Shown here piece after piece: positions 24,418-34,039 of a stretch of DNA of 64,000 nucleotides. Every line of letters starts with the position of its first letter. Within the stretch, counting starts at the first letter, position 1. The position numbers and the translations under genes are program-made. The notes below the pieces were generated by a model that worked only from the letters and a program-made list of their open reading frames with translations, did not search any database and was not told where the DNA came from. The stretch comes from UBA2966 sp965242505 (GTDB lineage Bacteria; Pseudomonadota; Alphaproteobacteria; UBA2966): positions 372,001 through 436,000 of the forward strand of contig OZ251449.1 in the NCBI GenBank assembly GCA_965242505.1, in the 5' to 3' direction.

Positions 24418-27400
24418 CTAGAACCGCACCTGGAGTTCCAGTCCGCCGTCGTAGCCGCTCGTCGCGCTGTTGCCGCTCGTCCGGTAGCCCGCCGTGGCCT
24501 TCAGGCGGACGTTCTCGTCCACGGCGAACACCCCGCCGAGGCCCAGGCGCGCGGCCGTCGGGCGGGATTCCGTCCTCAACACCGCCCTGCCGACCGTCGT
24601 CTGCGTGTCGTCCGTGAACTCCCGCTCCACGTCGAGCGAGCCGAACAGGCGGCCCGTCCCCGCCGCCGCCTCCAGCGTCATCCCCACCCGGCCCTTCACG
24701 CTGTTCGCGTCCGCCACCGACACCCGCGCCCGCATGTCGCCGTCGCCGGCCGTCTCCAGGTCCCTGAACTCCGCCAGGTCGACCCGCGACCACGCCACGC
24801 CCGCGCGCGGCGTCAAGAACGCCTCTCCCACCGGCGCCCGGACGCCCACGTCCACGCCCACCGCGTATCCCGCGCCGTGGACGCTCTTCGTCGACATCCT
24901 GCCGTGCGTGTAGGACTTCACGTCGACGTCGTAGGCCGTCGCCGCCGCCTGCGCGTCGACGTAGAAGCCGCTCCCGTCGAGCCAGGTGGCGGATATCCCC
25001 GCCCCCCAGCCCTTCAGGTCGACCTCGCCCACGCCGGGCATCGACGCCTTGCCGCCGATCGCGTGCGCCGACACTCCGCCCCGGCCGTTCTCGCCGGCGG
25101 CGAACTCGAAGCCCGCCTGCCCCACGCCCCGGTTGTGGTCGTAGGAGAGCTCCCCGGTCGTCGTCGCCTGCTTCGCCCGCCATTCGCCCTGCGCCGCTTC
25201 CACGCGCGCCCAGACGCCGTTGCCGTCGCGCGCCGCCGCCATCCGGTCCGCCCAGGACGGCAGGGCGTTCATCGCCAGCAGCATCGAGGGCAGCGCCTCG
25301 TACAGGCGGCAGCGGCGGTCTCCGATCCTCTCCACCTCCTCGCAGGAGAGCGCCATCACGCCGTCGCCCTCCTCGGGCCGCTCGAGCTCGCTGGTGTCCA
25401 GCGCGCCGTCGGGCGTGACCGGCAGCGTCCCGGAGTAACCAGTGGAGACGGGCGCGCCGTCCCGGTACTCGCGGAGATGGACGACGTCGTCCTCGACGCC
25501 CTCCAGGGAGCCCTCCACCCGGGCGTTCACGTCCTCCGGGGACGGGGTCGCGCCGGTGGCCAGGGTCACGTTCACCTCGGTCGCCGCGGTATCCCCGCCC
25601 CGGATGACGTTGCGGGCGCCGTTGGCCTGCACGCGCCCGTTCGGGCCGACGACGACGCTGCCGCCGGCCGGCAGGTCCACCGCCGCAGCGCCGCCCACGC
25701 CGCCCCGCACCTCGCCGTCGATGAACAGGTGCGCCGGTCCCGGGTCGTTCACCCGGATCGCGACGCCCGAGGAACCGGCAATCACCCGGCCCCTCTCCAT
25801 GACGATGACGGCGCCGCCGCCGTTCAGGTGGATCGCCGCGTCCGTCCCCCCGGTCACCGTACCCCCACTCTCAACGGTGACGAGCTGGTCGAGCCAGGGC
25901 GTCGCGATGGCGTCCCCGGCCGCGTTCAGGCTCCCCATGGCGACCAGGTCGTCCTCGCCCGCGTCCTCGTTGACCGCCAGGTCCCGGATGGCCTCGGGCG
26001 CGTATCTCTTGCGGATGCGCAGGCCCCGCCCCGCGTTCTCGACGTAGACGCCGGCCTCGCTGCCGGTCACGTTCACGCCTGCGGGCACGGTGACGCTGAT
26101 GCCGCCGTTGCCGTCGCCGGGCTCCGCGTACCAGGCGCGGATGCCGTCGTCGTGCGATTCCATGCCGCCGTCTCCGGTGAAGGCGACGCGGCCGCTGTCC
26201 GCCGGCCGGTCCGCGCACATGCCGTCGGCGCCGCGGAACTGGTCCTCGCCGCACGGCCGCGGATCGAACCCGCTCAGGTCCGGCGTACCGTCGCGGAGGC
26301 GCCTCACCGGTCCCGTGTAACCCGACGGCGCGTCGTTCCGGTATTCGCGGTAGGTCTCGGCGAGCACGCCCTCATAGGAGCCCTCCACCCGCGCGTGCGC
26401 CTCCTCGGCGTCCTCCAGGTACGGGCCGGCGACGGCCAGGACCACGGCCACCCCGGTCGCCGCGCCGCCGCCGCCCCGGATGGCGTTGTCGGCGCCGTTG
26501 GCCTCCACCTTCCCGTTCAGGCCGACGATGACGCCGCCGCCGCCGGGCAGGTCCACCGCCGCGGCCCCGCCCGCGCCGCCCTTCACCTCGCCGTCGATGA
26601 ACAGGTGCGCCGGGCCGTCCGCCAGAATGCCCACGCCCGAGGCGCCAGCAGCGTGCACCCTGCCTCCCGCCATGACGATGACGGCGCCGCCGCCCGAGAG
26701 GCGCACCGCCGCGTCCGTCCCCCCGGTCACCGTACCGGCGACGGTGACGAGCTGGTTGCGGTAGGGCGTCGCGATGGCGTCCCCGGCCGCGTTGAGGCTC
26801 CCGATGACGATCGGGTCGTCCTCGCCCGCGTCCGCGTTGCCCGCCAGGCCCCGGACGGCAACGGGCGCGTATCTCTTGCGGATGCGCAGGCCCGGTCCCG
26901 CGTTGGCGACGTGGACGCCGGCCTTGGCGCCGGTCACTTCGGCGCCCGCGCCCACGGTGACGCGGATGCCGCCGTTGTTGGCGTTGGGCGTCGCGTAATA
27001 CGCGCGGATGCCGTCGCCCCGCGAGTCGATGGCGCCGCCGGTCATGGCGACGCGGATGTCGCCCACGTTGTAGCGGTCCAGCAGCGCCTTCACCCGGCTC
27101 CAGTAGTCGGTGTCGTCCGCCTCGTCGTCCGTGAAGCCCGCGGCCGTGAGCGCGGCGTCGAGGCCGGCGTCGTCGCCCGCCGCCACCGCCGCCAGGATCG
27201 CCTTCTCCCCGTCCGAGAGGCCCTGCGCCAGCACGTCGCGCAGCAGGGTTCTGGCATCGTCGTCGTCCGCGCTCAGCCAGGCTGCGATCTCGGCGTCGCT
27301 CAACCCTTCCGTTCCATCGGTCTCAATGGCGGCGATGGCCGTGGCGAGCGCGCTCCCGGCCTCGACCATGATCTCGTCGTTCTCTAGCACCGCCCTGGCC

Positions 27401-30400
27401 TGCCGCACGAGGGCGTCCGACCGCGCCTTGAGCTCCGCGTCGGTCGAGGCGACGTCGAACAGCAGGAGCCGCGCCGCGTTGTCCGCGATCTCGCCCGGAT
27501 CGTCGCCCGCCGCCACGACGGTCGTCACGTTGCTCCAGGACATGACCTGCGCCTCGACGCCGGCCGGCGCGCCCCAGCGGATCGACCCGTCCCCGCCGAC
27601 GGCCTCCATGGCCGCCGACTCCCGGTCGAAGGCGAGCGCGTTCCCGGCGGTCGCCGCCTGGAAACGGCCCTCGTCGTTGGGGGCGACGTCGGCCGTCGTC
27701 CCGTGCGAGAACGTCCCCGTCCACGCAACGGAGATCAGCGGCTGGGCCTCGGCCGCCCGCGGCGTCACCGTCTCGGCCGTGCTCCCGCGCGCCACCAGGG
27801 CATGGACGCCCGTGCGGCCCCGGATCGTCCCGCCCTGGGTAATCTCGAGCTGGTTGCCGTCCGCGTCGTCGAGGGTGGCGTAGACGCCGGCGGCGCCCCT
27901 CGAGACGGCCGTGGCGCCCGCGGCGATGGCGACGGAGAGGTCGCCCGTCCCCCGGTTCCACGCACGGATGGCGGGCTTGTTCGGGCCCTCGGACCGGACC
28001 GCGCCGCCCGTCACGTCGACCGTCACGGCGCTGGCGTCGTCCAACTTGTTCGCGGCGAAGATGCCGGGCTGGGTCATGCCGAGCACGGTCCCGCCGGTGT
28101 TGGTGACGGAGACGGCGCCCGAACCGGCCCGGTTGGCGTAGATGCCCCAGGTCTGCGCCGTGACGTCGCCGCCGTTGGAGACCGCGACCGCGCCCGTATG
28201 GCCCGCGTTGTCCTGCGGATAGATGCCGATGCCGGCGTCGGCGGTCACGGCGATGGAGCCGCCGGTGGTGGTGATGGCGACGTCGCCCGAGGCCCCCGTG
28301 ACGACGTGGATGCCGTAGGCGTCGGCCTCGATGGTCCCGCTGCTGGAGACCATGACGTCGCCGTCCGCGTCCGCGACGTAGATGCCGTAGGCGTCGGCCT
28401 CGATGGTCCCGCTGCTGGAGACCGTGACGGCGCCGCCCGCGTCCGCGACGTAGATGCCGTAGGCGTCGGAGCCGTCCGCCGTGACGGTCCCGCCGTTGGC
28501 GACCGTCACCGCGCCGCCCGCGTCCGCGACGTAGATGCCGTGGGCGTCGGAGCCGTCCGCCGTGACGGTCCCGCTGTCGGCGACCGTGACCGCGACGGCG
28601 CCGCCCGCGTTCGCGACGTAGACGCCGTGGGCGTCGGCCGTGATGGTCCCGCGGTTGGTGACCGTGACGGCGCCGCCCGCGTCCGCGACCCGGATGCCGT
28701 GGGCGTCGGCCGTGATGGTCCCGTCGTTGGCGACCATGACCGCCCCGCCCGCGTTGGCGACGTAGACGCCCGCCAGGTCGGCGGTCACGCGCGCGCCCGC
28801 GGCGATGGCGACGTCGATGCCGCCGTTGCCGGCGTTCGGCGTCGCGTAGTAGGCGCGGATGCCGTCGCCCTGCGAGTCGATGGAGCCGGACGCCATGCGG
28901 ACGCGGACGTCGCCCGCGTTGCTGCGATCGAGCAACGCCCGCACCGCGTTCTTGTAGGCGGTGGAGAAGGCCGCGCCCGCGTCGTTGAGCGCAGTGGTGA
29001 GGGCGTCGGCGTCACTTGCCGCCACCGCCCGCAGCACCGCCTTCTCCCCGTCCGAGAGGCCCTGCGCCAGGATGTTCCGCAGCAGGGTTCTGGTGGGCGC
29101 GTCGTCCGTGCTCAGGTACGTCACGATCTCCGCGTCGGTCAGGTCGGACACGCTCGTGGCGCTGCTGTCGATGGCGGTCAGGACCGCCGCCGCGACCGCG
29201 AGGTCCGCGTTGCCGAGCGCCGCCCGGAACTGCGCCAGGATGGCCGTCCTGCGCGAACCGGCGCCGCTCGTCGCCAGCAGCGCCGTCTGCGCCGCGGCGT
29301 TCGCGATCGCGCCCGGATCGTCGCCCTTCGCCACCTCCGCCGCCGCGTCGCGCCACGACAGGGCGTGCGCCTCGATGCCCGCCGGCTCGCCCCAGCGGAT
29401 GGTATCCGCCGCCGCCTTCACCGCCTCCGACTCCCGGTCGAAGACGAGCGCCTCCCCGACGGTCGCCGCCGAGAAGCGGCCCGCGTCGCCGGCCGTTCCT
29501 TGCGAGAACGCCGCCCTCCAGTTCACGTCGATCAGTCGCTGGTTCGCCGTCGCGCTCTCGCTCGGGACCGCGGCGTAGAGGCCCGTGCGGAGGTTCTCAA
29601 TCGTCCCCGCCCCGGTGCGGATGCAGCGTCCGTTCGTCGTCGCGCAGTCGTACGATATGGGCCGCGGGGGAAGCTTGCCGGTGTCCAGCCTGCCGTCGCT
29701 GTTGATCGTCAGCGTCAGGGAGTAACCGGTGGGAACGCCGTTCATGTGCTCGATCAGACGGGCGCTGTCGATGCCCGAGAGGATGCCGTCCACCTGGTCG
29801 TTCACGTCGTCCCGGTACGGGACCATGGTGTCGGTGATCAGGGTAAGCCTGGTCGTCCCCGCGGTCCCGTCTCTCTGGATGGCGTGGGTGGCGCCGTTGG
29901 CCCGCACGCGCCCGTTCAGCCCCACCGTCACGGTGCCGCCGCCCTTGAGATGCACCGCCGCGGCGCCGCCCGCGCCGCCCCGCACCTCGCCGTCCACGTA
30001 CACCAGCGCCGCGCCGTCCGCCAGGATCCCCACCCCCGAGGAGCCCGCGCGCACGCTGCCCCCCGCCATGACGATGACCGCGCCGCCGCTCAGGCGCACC
30101 CCCGCGTCCGTCCCCCCGGTCACCGTACCGGCGACGGTGACGACCTGGTCGAGCAGGGCGACCGAGTTGTACGTCACCGCCGTGGCGTCGTCGGCGGTAC
30201 TGCTGTCGCCCGAGGCGAAGCCGTAGGTGTACTTCTTGGGCACCTCCAGGCCCGTCCCCGCGTTGGCGACGTAGATCCCCGCCTTGGCGCCGGCCACGCT
30301 CGCGCCCGCGCCCACGGTGACGGAGATGGCGCCGTTGTTGTCGTTCTGCGTCGCGTAGTAGGCGCGGATGCCGTCGCCGCGCGAGGCGGTGAGGGAACCG

Positions 30401-32589
30401 CTGTGCGCGTTGACGCGGATGTTCCCCACGTTGTAGCGGTTGAGCAGCGCGTTCACCGCGTTCTTGTAGGCGGTGGAGAAGGCCGCGTCCGCGTCGGCGA
30501 GCGCGGTGGCGAGGCCGTCGTTCGTCGCAACCGCCCGCAGCACCGCCTTCTCCTTGTCCGAGAGGCCCTGCGCCAGGACGTTCCGCAGCAGGGTTCTGCG
30601 GCCGGCGTTGTCCATGCGCAGGAAGGCCACGAGCTGGGCGTCGGTCAGGTCGGTGGCCGCGGTGGTGGCGGTGGTCCCGATGGCCATGAGGAGCGCCGGC
30701 GCCACCGCGATCTCGGCGTTCTCCAGCGCCGCCCGGAACTGGGCGACGTAGGCGTTGTCGGCGACGGTGGCGCCGGTGGGCACGGCCGTATTCTGCGCCG
30801 TGTTGTCCGCAATCGCGCCCGGATCATCGCCCTTCGCCACCTGCGCCACCACGTCGCGCCACGATATGGCGTAGGCCTCGATGCCCGCCGGGCCGCCATA
30901 GACGCCGCCGCTGCCCTTGCCGCCCTCCGCCTCCTGGTCGAAGGTCAGCACCTGCCTGGCGCCCGCATTCCCCGTGCCCACCGTCGCGAAGCGGCCGTCG
31001 TCGTTGGCCGCGGTCCCGGTCGTTCCGCGGGCGGTCGCCCCGGTCGAGGCCGTGCCGCCCCAGGCGACGTCGATCAGCGGCTGAGGGGCCGACGACGAGC
31101 GCGGCGTCGCCGTCGCGGCGGTGTTGCTGGACGCCACCTGGACGACGATGCCCGATCGCCCCGCCGAAAGCGCGCCGGCGGAATGGGTGACGGAGACCGT
31201 GCCGGTGGCCGCGGGCGGCAGGACCTCGTCGATCCAGATGGCGTTCACTCCTGCCGTGATGGCGCCGCTGTTGTCGATGGTGACGTCGCCCGTCCCGTCG
31301 GGCCGCTGGATGCGGATGCCGTCCCCTTCCTCCGAGACGATGGCGCCGCTGTTGGTGAGCTCGAAGTCGTCCGCCACGTTCCCCGTCGTCGTGGTGGGCT
31401 TGTAGACGTAGAGGGCGTGGTTCTTCGAGTTGAGGGCGCCTTCGTTGACGACCGTGACGTCGCCGCTGTTGGTGGCGTAGGTTCTTCCGTCGCCGAAGGT
31501 GACGCCCTCCGCCAGATAGATGGCGTGCCCCTGGTGTTGCGCCGCGTCGCCCGTCACCGTGACGGCGCCGCGGTTGGTGAGCTCGACGTCGCCGCCGGAG
31601 AGCTTCTTGAGCCGGATGCCGAAGTCGGACGCGGTGATGGCGCCGGAGTTCGTGAGGGTGACGGCGGCGGCGCTCTGGTTGTCCCAGTATTCGTAGTTGA
31701 ACTGGATGCCCTGCCTGGCCGTCTGCCCCGCCGCCGCGCCGATGTCGCCGCTGTTGTCGAGGCTCATGGCGCCGACGCCCCAGTTGCGTAGCACGATGCC
31801 GGTGTAGGCGCCCCCCACCGTGATGTCGCCACTGTTGGTGACGGTCAGCGTGCCGGTCATCTGGGTTCCGCCATACAGCACGTGGATGCCGTGCGGCCGG
31901 TCGAAGTAAGCGCCGGTGGCGGAGGGGTTGTTCACGCCCGAAAAGATGGCGCCGCTGTTGGTGAGGGTGGTCTCGTCGTTGGTGCCCCCGTTCTCCCGGA
32001 CAAAATGGATGCCCTGCCTGGCGGCGTAGACGGTCGCCGCGCTGGTGAATCTGGCGCTGCCGGCGCCCCGGCCCTGGCTGATCTGATTGGAGCGCCAGTG
32101 CAGGAAGATGCCGCGCTGCTTCATCGGCGCGCTCGAGCTGCCGATGGTCACCCCGGCTTTCACGTTGACCGTTGCCCACGACCCGAGGCGATTCTGCATA
32201 AAATGGATGCCGTGGTTGTAGGCGTCGCTGGTTCTCGTGTTCGTTCCCTGGACGATGTTGACGACGTGGGCGGTCCCGCCCGTCGCGCCGCCGACGTTGA
32301 GCGTGGCGCCTTGCTGTGTGGTGACTTTCAGCTTGATGCCGGTCGACTGCGAGGCGCCCGACGTGATGGTGGTGGGCCCGGAGCTGCGGCCCGGGACGTT
32401 GACCGTGCTGCCGTTGCCGAAACCTATGGTGTTGGTATCGAAGTACTTGATGCCGTCGGGATAGTCCGCGTTCCCGCAGGTGATGACGGCCTGGTTCGCG
32501 ATCCCGCATTCCGTCTCCGCCCGCGCCGCCCCCGGCGCCAGCAGCAGCGCCGCCGCCGCGAACAGCGCCGCAACGCCCAGCGCCTTCAT
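24418..32589 (-). CDS. Large type V autotransporter (AT2), repeat passenger plus beta-barrel
   Basis: A 2,723-residue secreted adhesin-like protein. The start is ATG 32589, because GGGAGG lies 6 nt upstream and a clean signal peptide follows (M-K-A-L-G...A-A-R-A, about 24 residues). The passenger begins with beta-helix-like repeats rich in T-N-S-G-x-I and N-x-G-x-V. Three copies of a predicted helical module (W-R-D...G-D-D-P-G-x-I-A-D to V-L-A-Q-G-L-S-D) lie at about 30420-30890, 28910-29370 and 27055-27555. Between 28200 and 28760 is a run of short tandem V-x-x-x-G-T-I/V-x-A-D units. The C-terminal roughly 270 residues form the translocating barrel, ending L-Q-V-R-F with terminal Phe. Barrel and module are shared with AT3. 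A poly-G/C tract lies 27 bp before the start. Confidence 0.85.
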   Translation of the reverse strand: MKALGVAALFAAAALLLAPGAARAETECGIANQAVITCGNADYPDGIKYFDTNTIGFGNGSTVNVPGRSSGPTTITSGASQSTGIKLKVTTQQGATLNVGGATGGTAHVVNIVQGTNTRTSDAYNHGIHFMQNRLGSWATVNVKAGVTIGSSSAPMKQRGIFLHWRSNQISQGRGAGSARFTSAATVYAARQGIHFVRENGGTNDETTLTNSGAIFSGVNNPSATGAYFDRPHGIHVLYGGTQMTGTLTVTNSGDITVGGAYTGIVLRNWGVGAMSLDNSGDIGAAAGQTARQGIQFNYEYWDNQSAAAVTLTNSGAITASDFGIRLKKLSGGDVELTNRGAVTVTGDAAQHQGHAIYLAEGVTFGDGRTYATNSGDVTVVNEGALNSKNHALYVYKPTTTTGNVADDFELTNSGAIVSEEGDGIRIQRPDGTGDVTIDNSGAITAGVNAIWIDEVLPPAATGTVSVTHSAGALSAGRSGIVVQVASSNTAATATPRSSSAPQPLIDVAWGGTASTGATARGTTGTAANDDGRFATVGTGNAGARQVLTFDQEAEGGKGSGGVYGGPAGIEAYAISWRDVVAQVAKGDDPGAIADNTAQNTAVPTGATVADNAYVAQFRAALENAEIAVAPALLMAIGTTATTAATDLTDAQLVAFLRMDNAGRRTLLRNVLAQGLSDKEKAVLRAVATNDGLATALADADAAFSTAYKNAVNALLNRYNVGNIRVNAHSGSLTASRGDGIRAYYATQNDNNGAISVTVGAGASVAGAKAGIYVANAGTGLEVPKKYTYGFASGDSSTADDATAVTYNSVALLDQVVTVAGTVTGGTDAGVRLSGGAVIVMAGGSVRAGSSGVGILADGAALVYVDGEVRGGAGGAAAVHLKGGGTVTVGLNGRVRANGATHAIQRDGTAGTTRLTLITDTMVPYRDDVNDQVDGILSGIDSARLIEHMNGVPTGYSLTLTINSDGRLDTGKLPPRPISYDCATTNGRCIRTGAGTIENLRTGLYAAVPSESATANQRLIDVNWRAAFSQGTAGDAGRFSAATVGEALVFDRESEAVKAAADTIRWGEPAGIEAHALSWRDAAAEVAKGDDPGAIANAAAQTALLATSGAGSRRTAILAQFRAALGNADLAVAAAVLTAIDSSATSVSDLTDAEIVTYLSTDDAPTRTLLRNILAQGLSDGEKAVLRAVAASDADALTTALNDAGAAFSTAYKNAVRALLDRSNAGDVRVRMASGSIDSQGDGIRAYYATPNAGNGGIDVAIAAGARVTADLAGVYVANAGGAVMVANDGTITADAHGIRVADAGGAVTVTNRGTITADAHGVYVANAGGAVAVTVADSGTVTADGSDAHGIYVADAGGAVTVANGGTVTADGSDAYGIYVADAGGAVTVSSSGTIEADAYGIYVADADGDVMVSSSGTIEADAYGIHVVTGASGDVAITTTGGSIAVTADAGIGIYPQDNAGHTGAVAVSNGGDVTAQTWGIYANRAGSGAVSVTNTGGTVLGMTQPGIFAANKLDDASAVTVDVTGGAVRSEGPNKPAIRAWNRGTGDLSVAIAAGATAVSRGAAGVYATLDDADGNQLEITQGGTIRGRTGVHALVARGSTAETVTPRAAEAQPLISVAWTGTFSHGTTADVAPNDEGRFQAATAGNALAFDRESAAMEAVGGDGSIRWGAPAGVEAQVMSWSNVTTVVAAGDDPGEIADNAARLLLFDVASTDAELKARSDALVRQARAVLENDEIMVEAGSALATAIAAIETDGTEGLSDAEIAAWLSADDDDARTLLRDVLAQGLSDGEKAILAAVAAGDDAGLDAALTAAGFTDDEADDTDYWSRVKALLDRYNVGDIRVAMTGGAIDSRGDGIRAYYATPNANNGGIRVTVGAGAEVTGAKAGVHVANAGPGLRIRKRYAPVAVRGLAGNADAGEDDPIVIGSLNAAGDAIATPYRNQLVTVAGTVTGGTDAAVRLSGGGAVIVMAGGRVHAAGASGVGILADGPAHLFIDGEVKGGAGGAAAVDLPGGGGVIVGLNGKVEANGADNAIRGGGGAATGVAVVLAVAGPYLEDAEEAHARVEGSYEGVLAETYREYRNDAPSGYTGPVRRLRDGTPDLSGFDPRPCGEDQFRGADGMCADRPADSGRVAFTGDGGMESHDDGIRAWYAEPGDGNGGISVTVPAGVNVTGSEAGVYVENAGRGLRIRKRYAPEAIRDLAVNEDAGEDDLVAMGSLNAAGDAIATPWLDQLVTVESGGTVTGGTDAAIHLNGGGAVIVMERGRVIAGSSGVAIRVNDPGPAHLFIDGEVRGGVGGAAAVDLPAGGSVVVGPNGRVQANGARNVIRGGDTAATEVNVTLATGATPSPEDVNARVEGSLEGVEDDVVHLREYRDGAPVSTGYSGTLPVTPDGALDTSELERPEEGDGVMALSCEEVERIGDRRCRLYEALPSMLLAMNALPSWADRMAAARDGNGVWARVEAAQGEWRAKQATTTGELSYDHNRGVGQAGFEFAAGENGRGGVSAHAIGGKASMPGVGEVDLKGWGAGISATWLDGSGFYVDAQAAATAYDVDVKSYTHGRMSTKSVHGAGYAVGVDVGVRAPVGEAFLTPRAGVAWSRVDLAEFRDLETAGDGDMRARVSVADANSVKGRVGMTLEAAAGTGRLFGSLDVEREFTDDTQTTVGRAVLRTESRPTAARLGLGGVFAVDENVRLKATAGYRTSGNSATSGYDGGLELQVRF

Positions 32590-32615
32590 GCCGAACCTCC
32601 CGTCATCCACGACGC

Positions 32616-32626
32616 GGGGGGGGGGG
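32616..32626 (-). promoter_or_regulatory. 11-bp poly-G/C tract upstream of AT2
   Basis: A run of 11 G on the + strand (C on the coding strand) sits 27 bp upstream of the AT2 start and 14 nt before its GGGAGG. On the AT2 strand it is flanked by TTCA and GCGTCG, resembling the TTGA-C12-GC context at AT3. Slippage here would change the leader or promoter spacing. No good -10 element was recognised, so the mechanism is uncertain. The tract lies in the 175-bp gap shared with the divergent coiled-coil gene. Confidence 0.55.
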
Positions 32627-32764
32627 TGAACTGCTCCCGGACATGGCTCCTGAAACCTCCATACACGCACACGCCGCTTCCATCGTCGCACACCCCGCCC
32701 CCCGTTTCAACGAATTTATCCGCAGCCCCTTCCCTTGGCGCCGCCATCGTCCTAGACTCCGCGC

Positions 32765-33274
32765 ATGGACGGCCCCACCATCACCATCCTCGCCACCGTC
32801 GGCGCCGTCGGCGTCGCCCTGGCCGGCCTCATCCTCCGGCAAGGCGCGCGCCTCGACGCCCGCATCGACCGCATCGACGACCGCATCGACCAGACCAGCG
32901 CCCAGATCAACGACCGCATCGACCAGGGCAACGCCCAGATCAACGAACGCATCGACCGGGTCAACGAACGCATCGACCAGGGCAACACCCAGGTCAACGA
33001 GCGCATCGATCAGGTCAACGAGCGTATCGACCAGGGCAACGCCCAGGTCAACGAGCGCATCGACCAGGTCAACGGGCGCATCGACCAGATCAACGACCGC
33101 ATCGACCAGGGCAACGCCCAGATCAACGGGCGCATCGACCAGATCAGCGACCAGATCAACGACCGCATCGACCGCGTCGAACGGGGACAGAACGACCTGC
33201 GGGAGCGCATGGCGAAGCTGGAGGGGTTGCTCGAAGGGCTGCGGGAAGCGATCACCGGCCGGCGCGCCGCGTAG
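32765..33274 (+). CDS. Membrane-anchored coiled-coil protein with I-D-Q-x-N heptad repeats
   Basis: A 169-residue protein. A hydrophobic N-terminal segment (about 5-25) is followed by an uninterrupted coiled coil built from tandem heptads of the form I-D-Q-x-N-x-R (about 33-140). It ends in a basic helix. The heptads are also direct repeats in the DNA (about 32875-33185), so copy number could change by recombination. The same general architecture (one membrane helix plus coiled coil) is seen in three other small genes of the window. It is divergent from AT2 and shares its upstream region. I do not recognise a function. Confidence 0.7.
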   Translation: MDGPTITILATVGAVGVALAGLILRQGARLDARIDRIDDRIDQTSAQINDRIDQGNAQINERIDRVNERIDQGNTQVNERIDQVNERIDQGNAQVNERIDQVNGRIDQINDRIDQGNAQINGRIDQISDQINDRIDRVERGQNDLRERMAKLEGLLEGLREAITGRRAA

Positions 33275-33294
33275 GGCGCGTTCGCGCCCCTCTC

Positions 33295-33900
33295 TCCCTC
33301 CTGCCCACTAAATCCTCCCCCCTGACCACTCGTTCTCCTCCCCCCTGACAGGGGGGAGGTCGGGAGGGGGGTCCGGATGGCGCAGACCGGATACTGTACT
33401 GACGAACGCGCGCTTGCCGACGGCCCCGCGCCGGGATTCGGTGATGGACCTCTCGAACCCATCGCCCCACCCCCCTGGCGCGACCCCCACCCCGACCCTC
33501 CCCCTGCAAGGGGGAGGGAGAACGGGGGGACGGGGGTTTCCGTTCATGCTCCTCCTTCCTGGCAGGGGGGAGGTCGGGAGGGGAGTCCACCGCGGTCCCG
33601 CAACCCCCTCGACCACCCCTGCCCCACATACGCTCCCCCCTGACCACTCGTTCTCCTCCCCCCTGACAGGGGGGAGGTCGGGAGGGGGGTCCGGATGCAA
33701 GGAGGAGGCCCCCACGAACGCGCGCTTGCGGACGGCGCCGCGCCGGGATTCGGTGATGGACCTCTCGAACGTATCGCCCCACCCCCCTGGCGCGACCCCC
33801 ACCCCGACCCTCCCCCTGCAAGGGGGAGGGAGAACGAGGGGGACGGGGGTTTCCGTTCATGCTCCAGGGGGGAGGTCGGGAGGGGGGTCCGCCGCGGTCC
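33295..33900. repeat. Palindromic repeat cluster C with two copies of a roughly 160-bp element
   Basis: About 600 bp with no supported gene. Two copies of a longer element occur (about 33402-33565 and 33713-33865), both starting ACGAACGCGCGCTTG and running through GATGGACCTCTCGAAC to the CTGCAAGGGGGAGGG palindrome. They alternate with CCTCCCCCCTGACAGGGGGG-type palindromes. A shorter copy of the element covers the 3' end of the GT2 gene near 23145. Confidence 0.8.
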
Positions 33901-33960
33901 TGCAACCCCGCTCCCGGCGGCCCACGCGGCGTCTCATGTGTATTGAACGAGGACACCGTA

Positions 33961-33989
33961 TTGACCAGCCGACCGATCCGGCGTAGCCT
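33961..33989 (+). promoter_or_regulatory. Candidate prfB promoter
   Basis: TTGACC (33961-33966) and TAGCCT (33984-33989) are separated by 17 bp, about 50 bp before the prfB start codon. The -35 is good and the -10 is weak. Position after the repeat cluster suggests prfB is transcribed from its own promoter now that mrcA is far away. Confidence 0.4.
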
Positions 33990-34039
33990 CGGGTTCGCGT
34001 CCTCCCGGCGCGAACGCGTCCCGCCTTCACGAGGATTCC

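Noticed and set aside
27703..31791. 1,362-codon open frame on the + strand opposite AT2
   Set aside because: It is antisense to a clear signal-peptide-plus-barrel protein. Its composition (R/A/G/D/V/H) is what the reverse of a GC-rich repeat gene gives, and no domain is recognisable.
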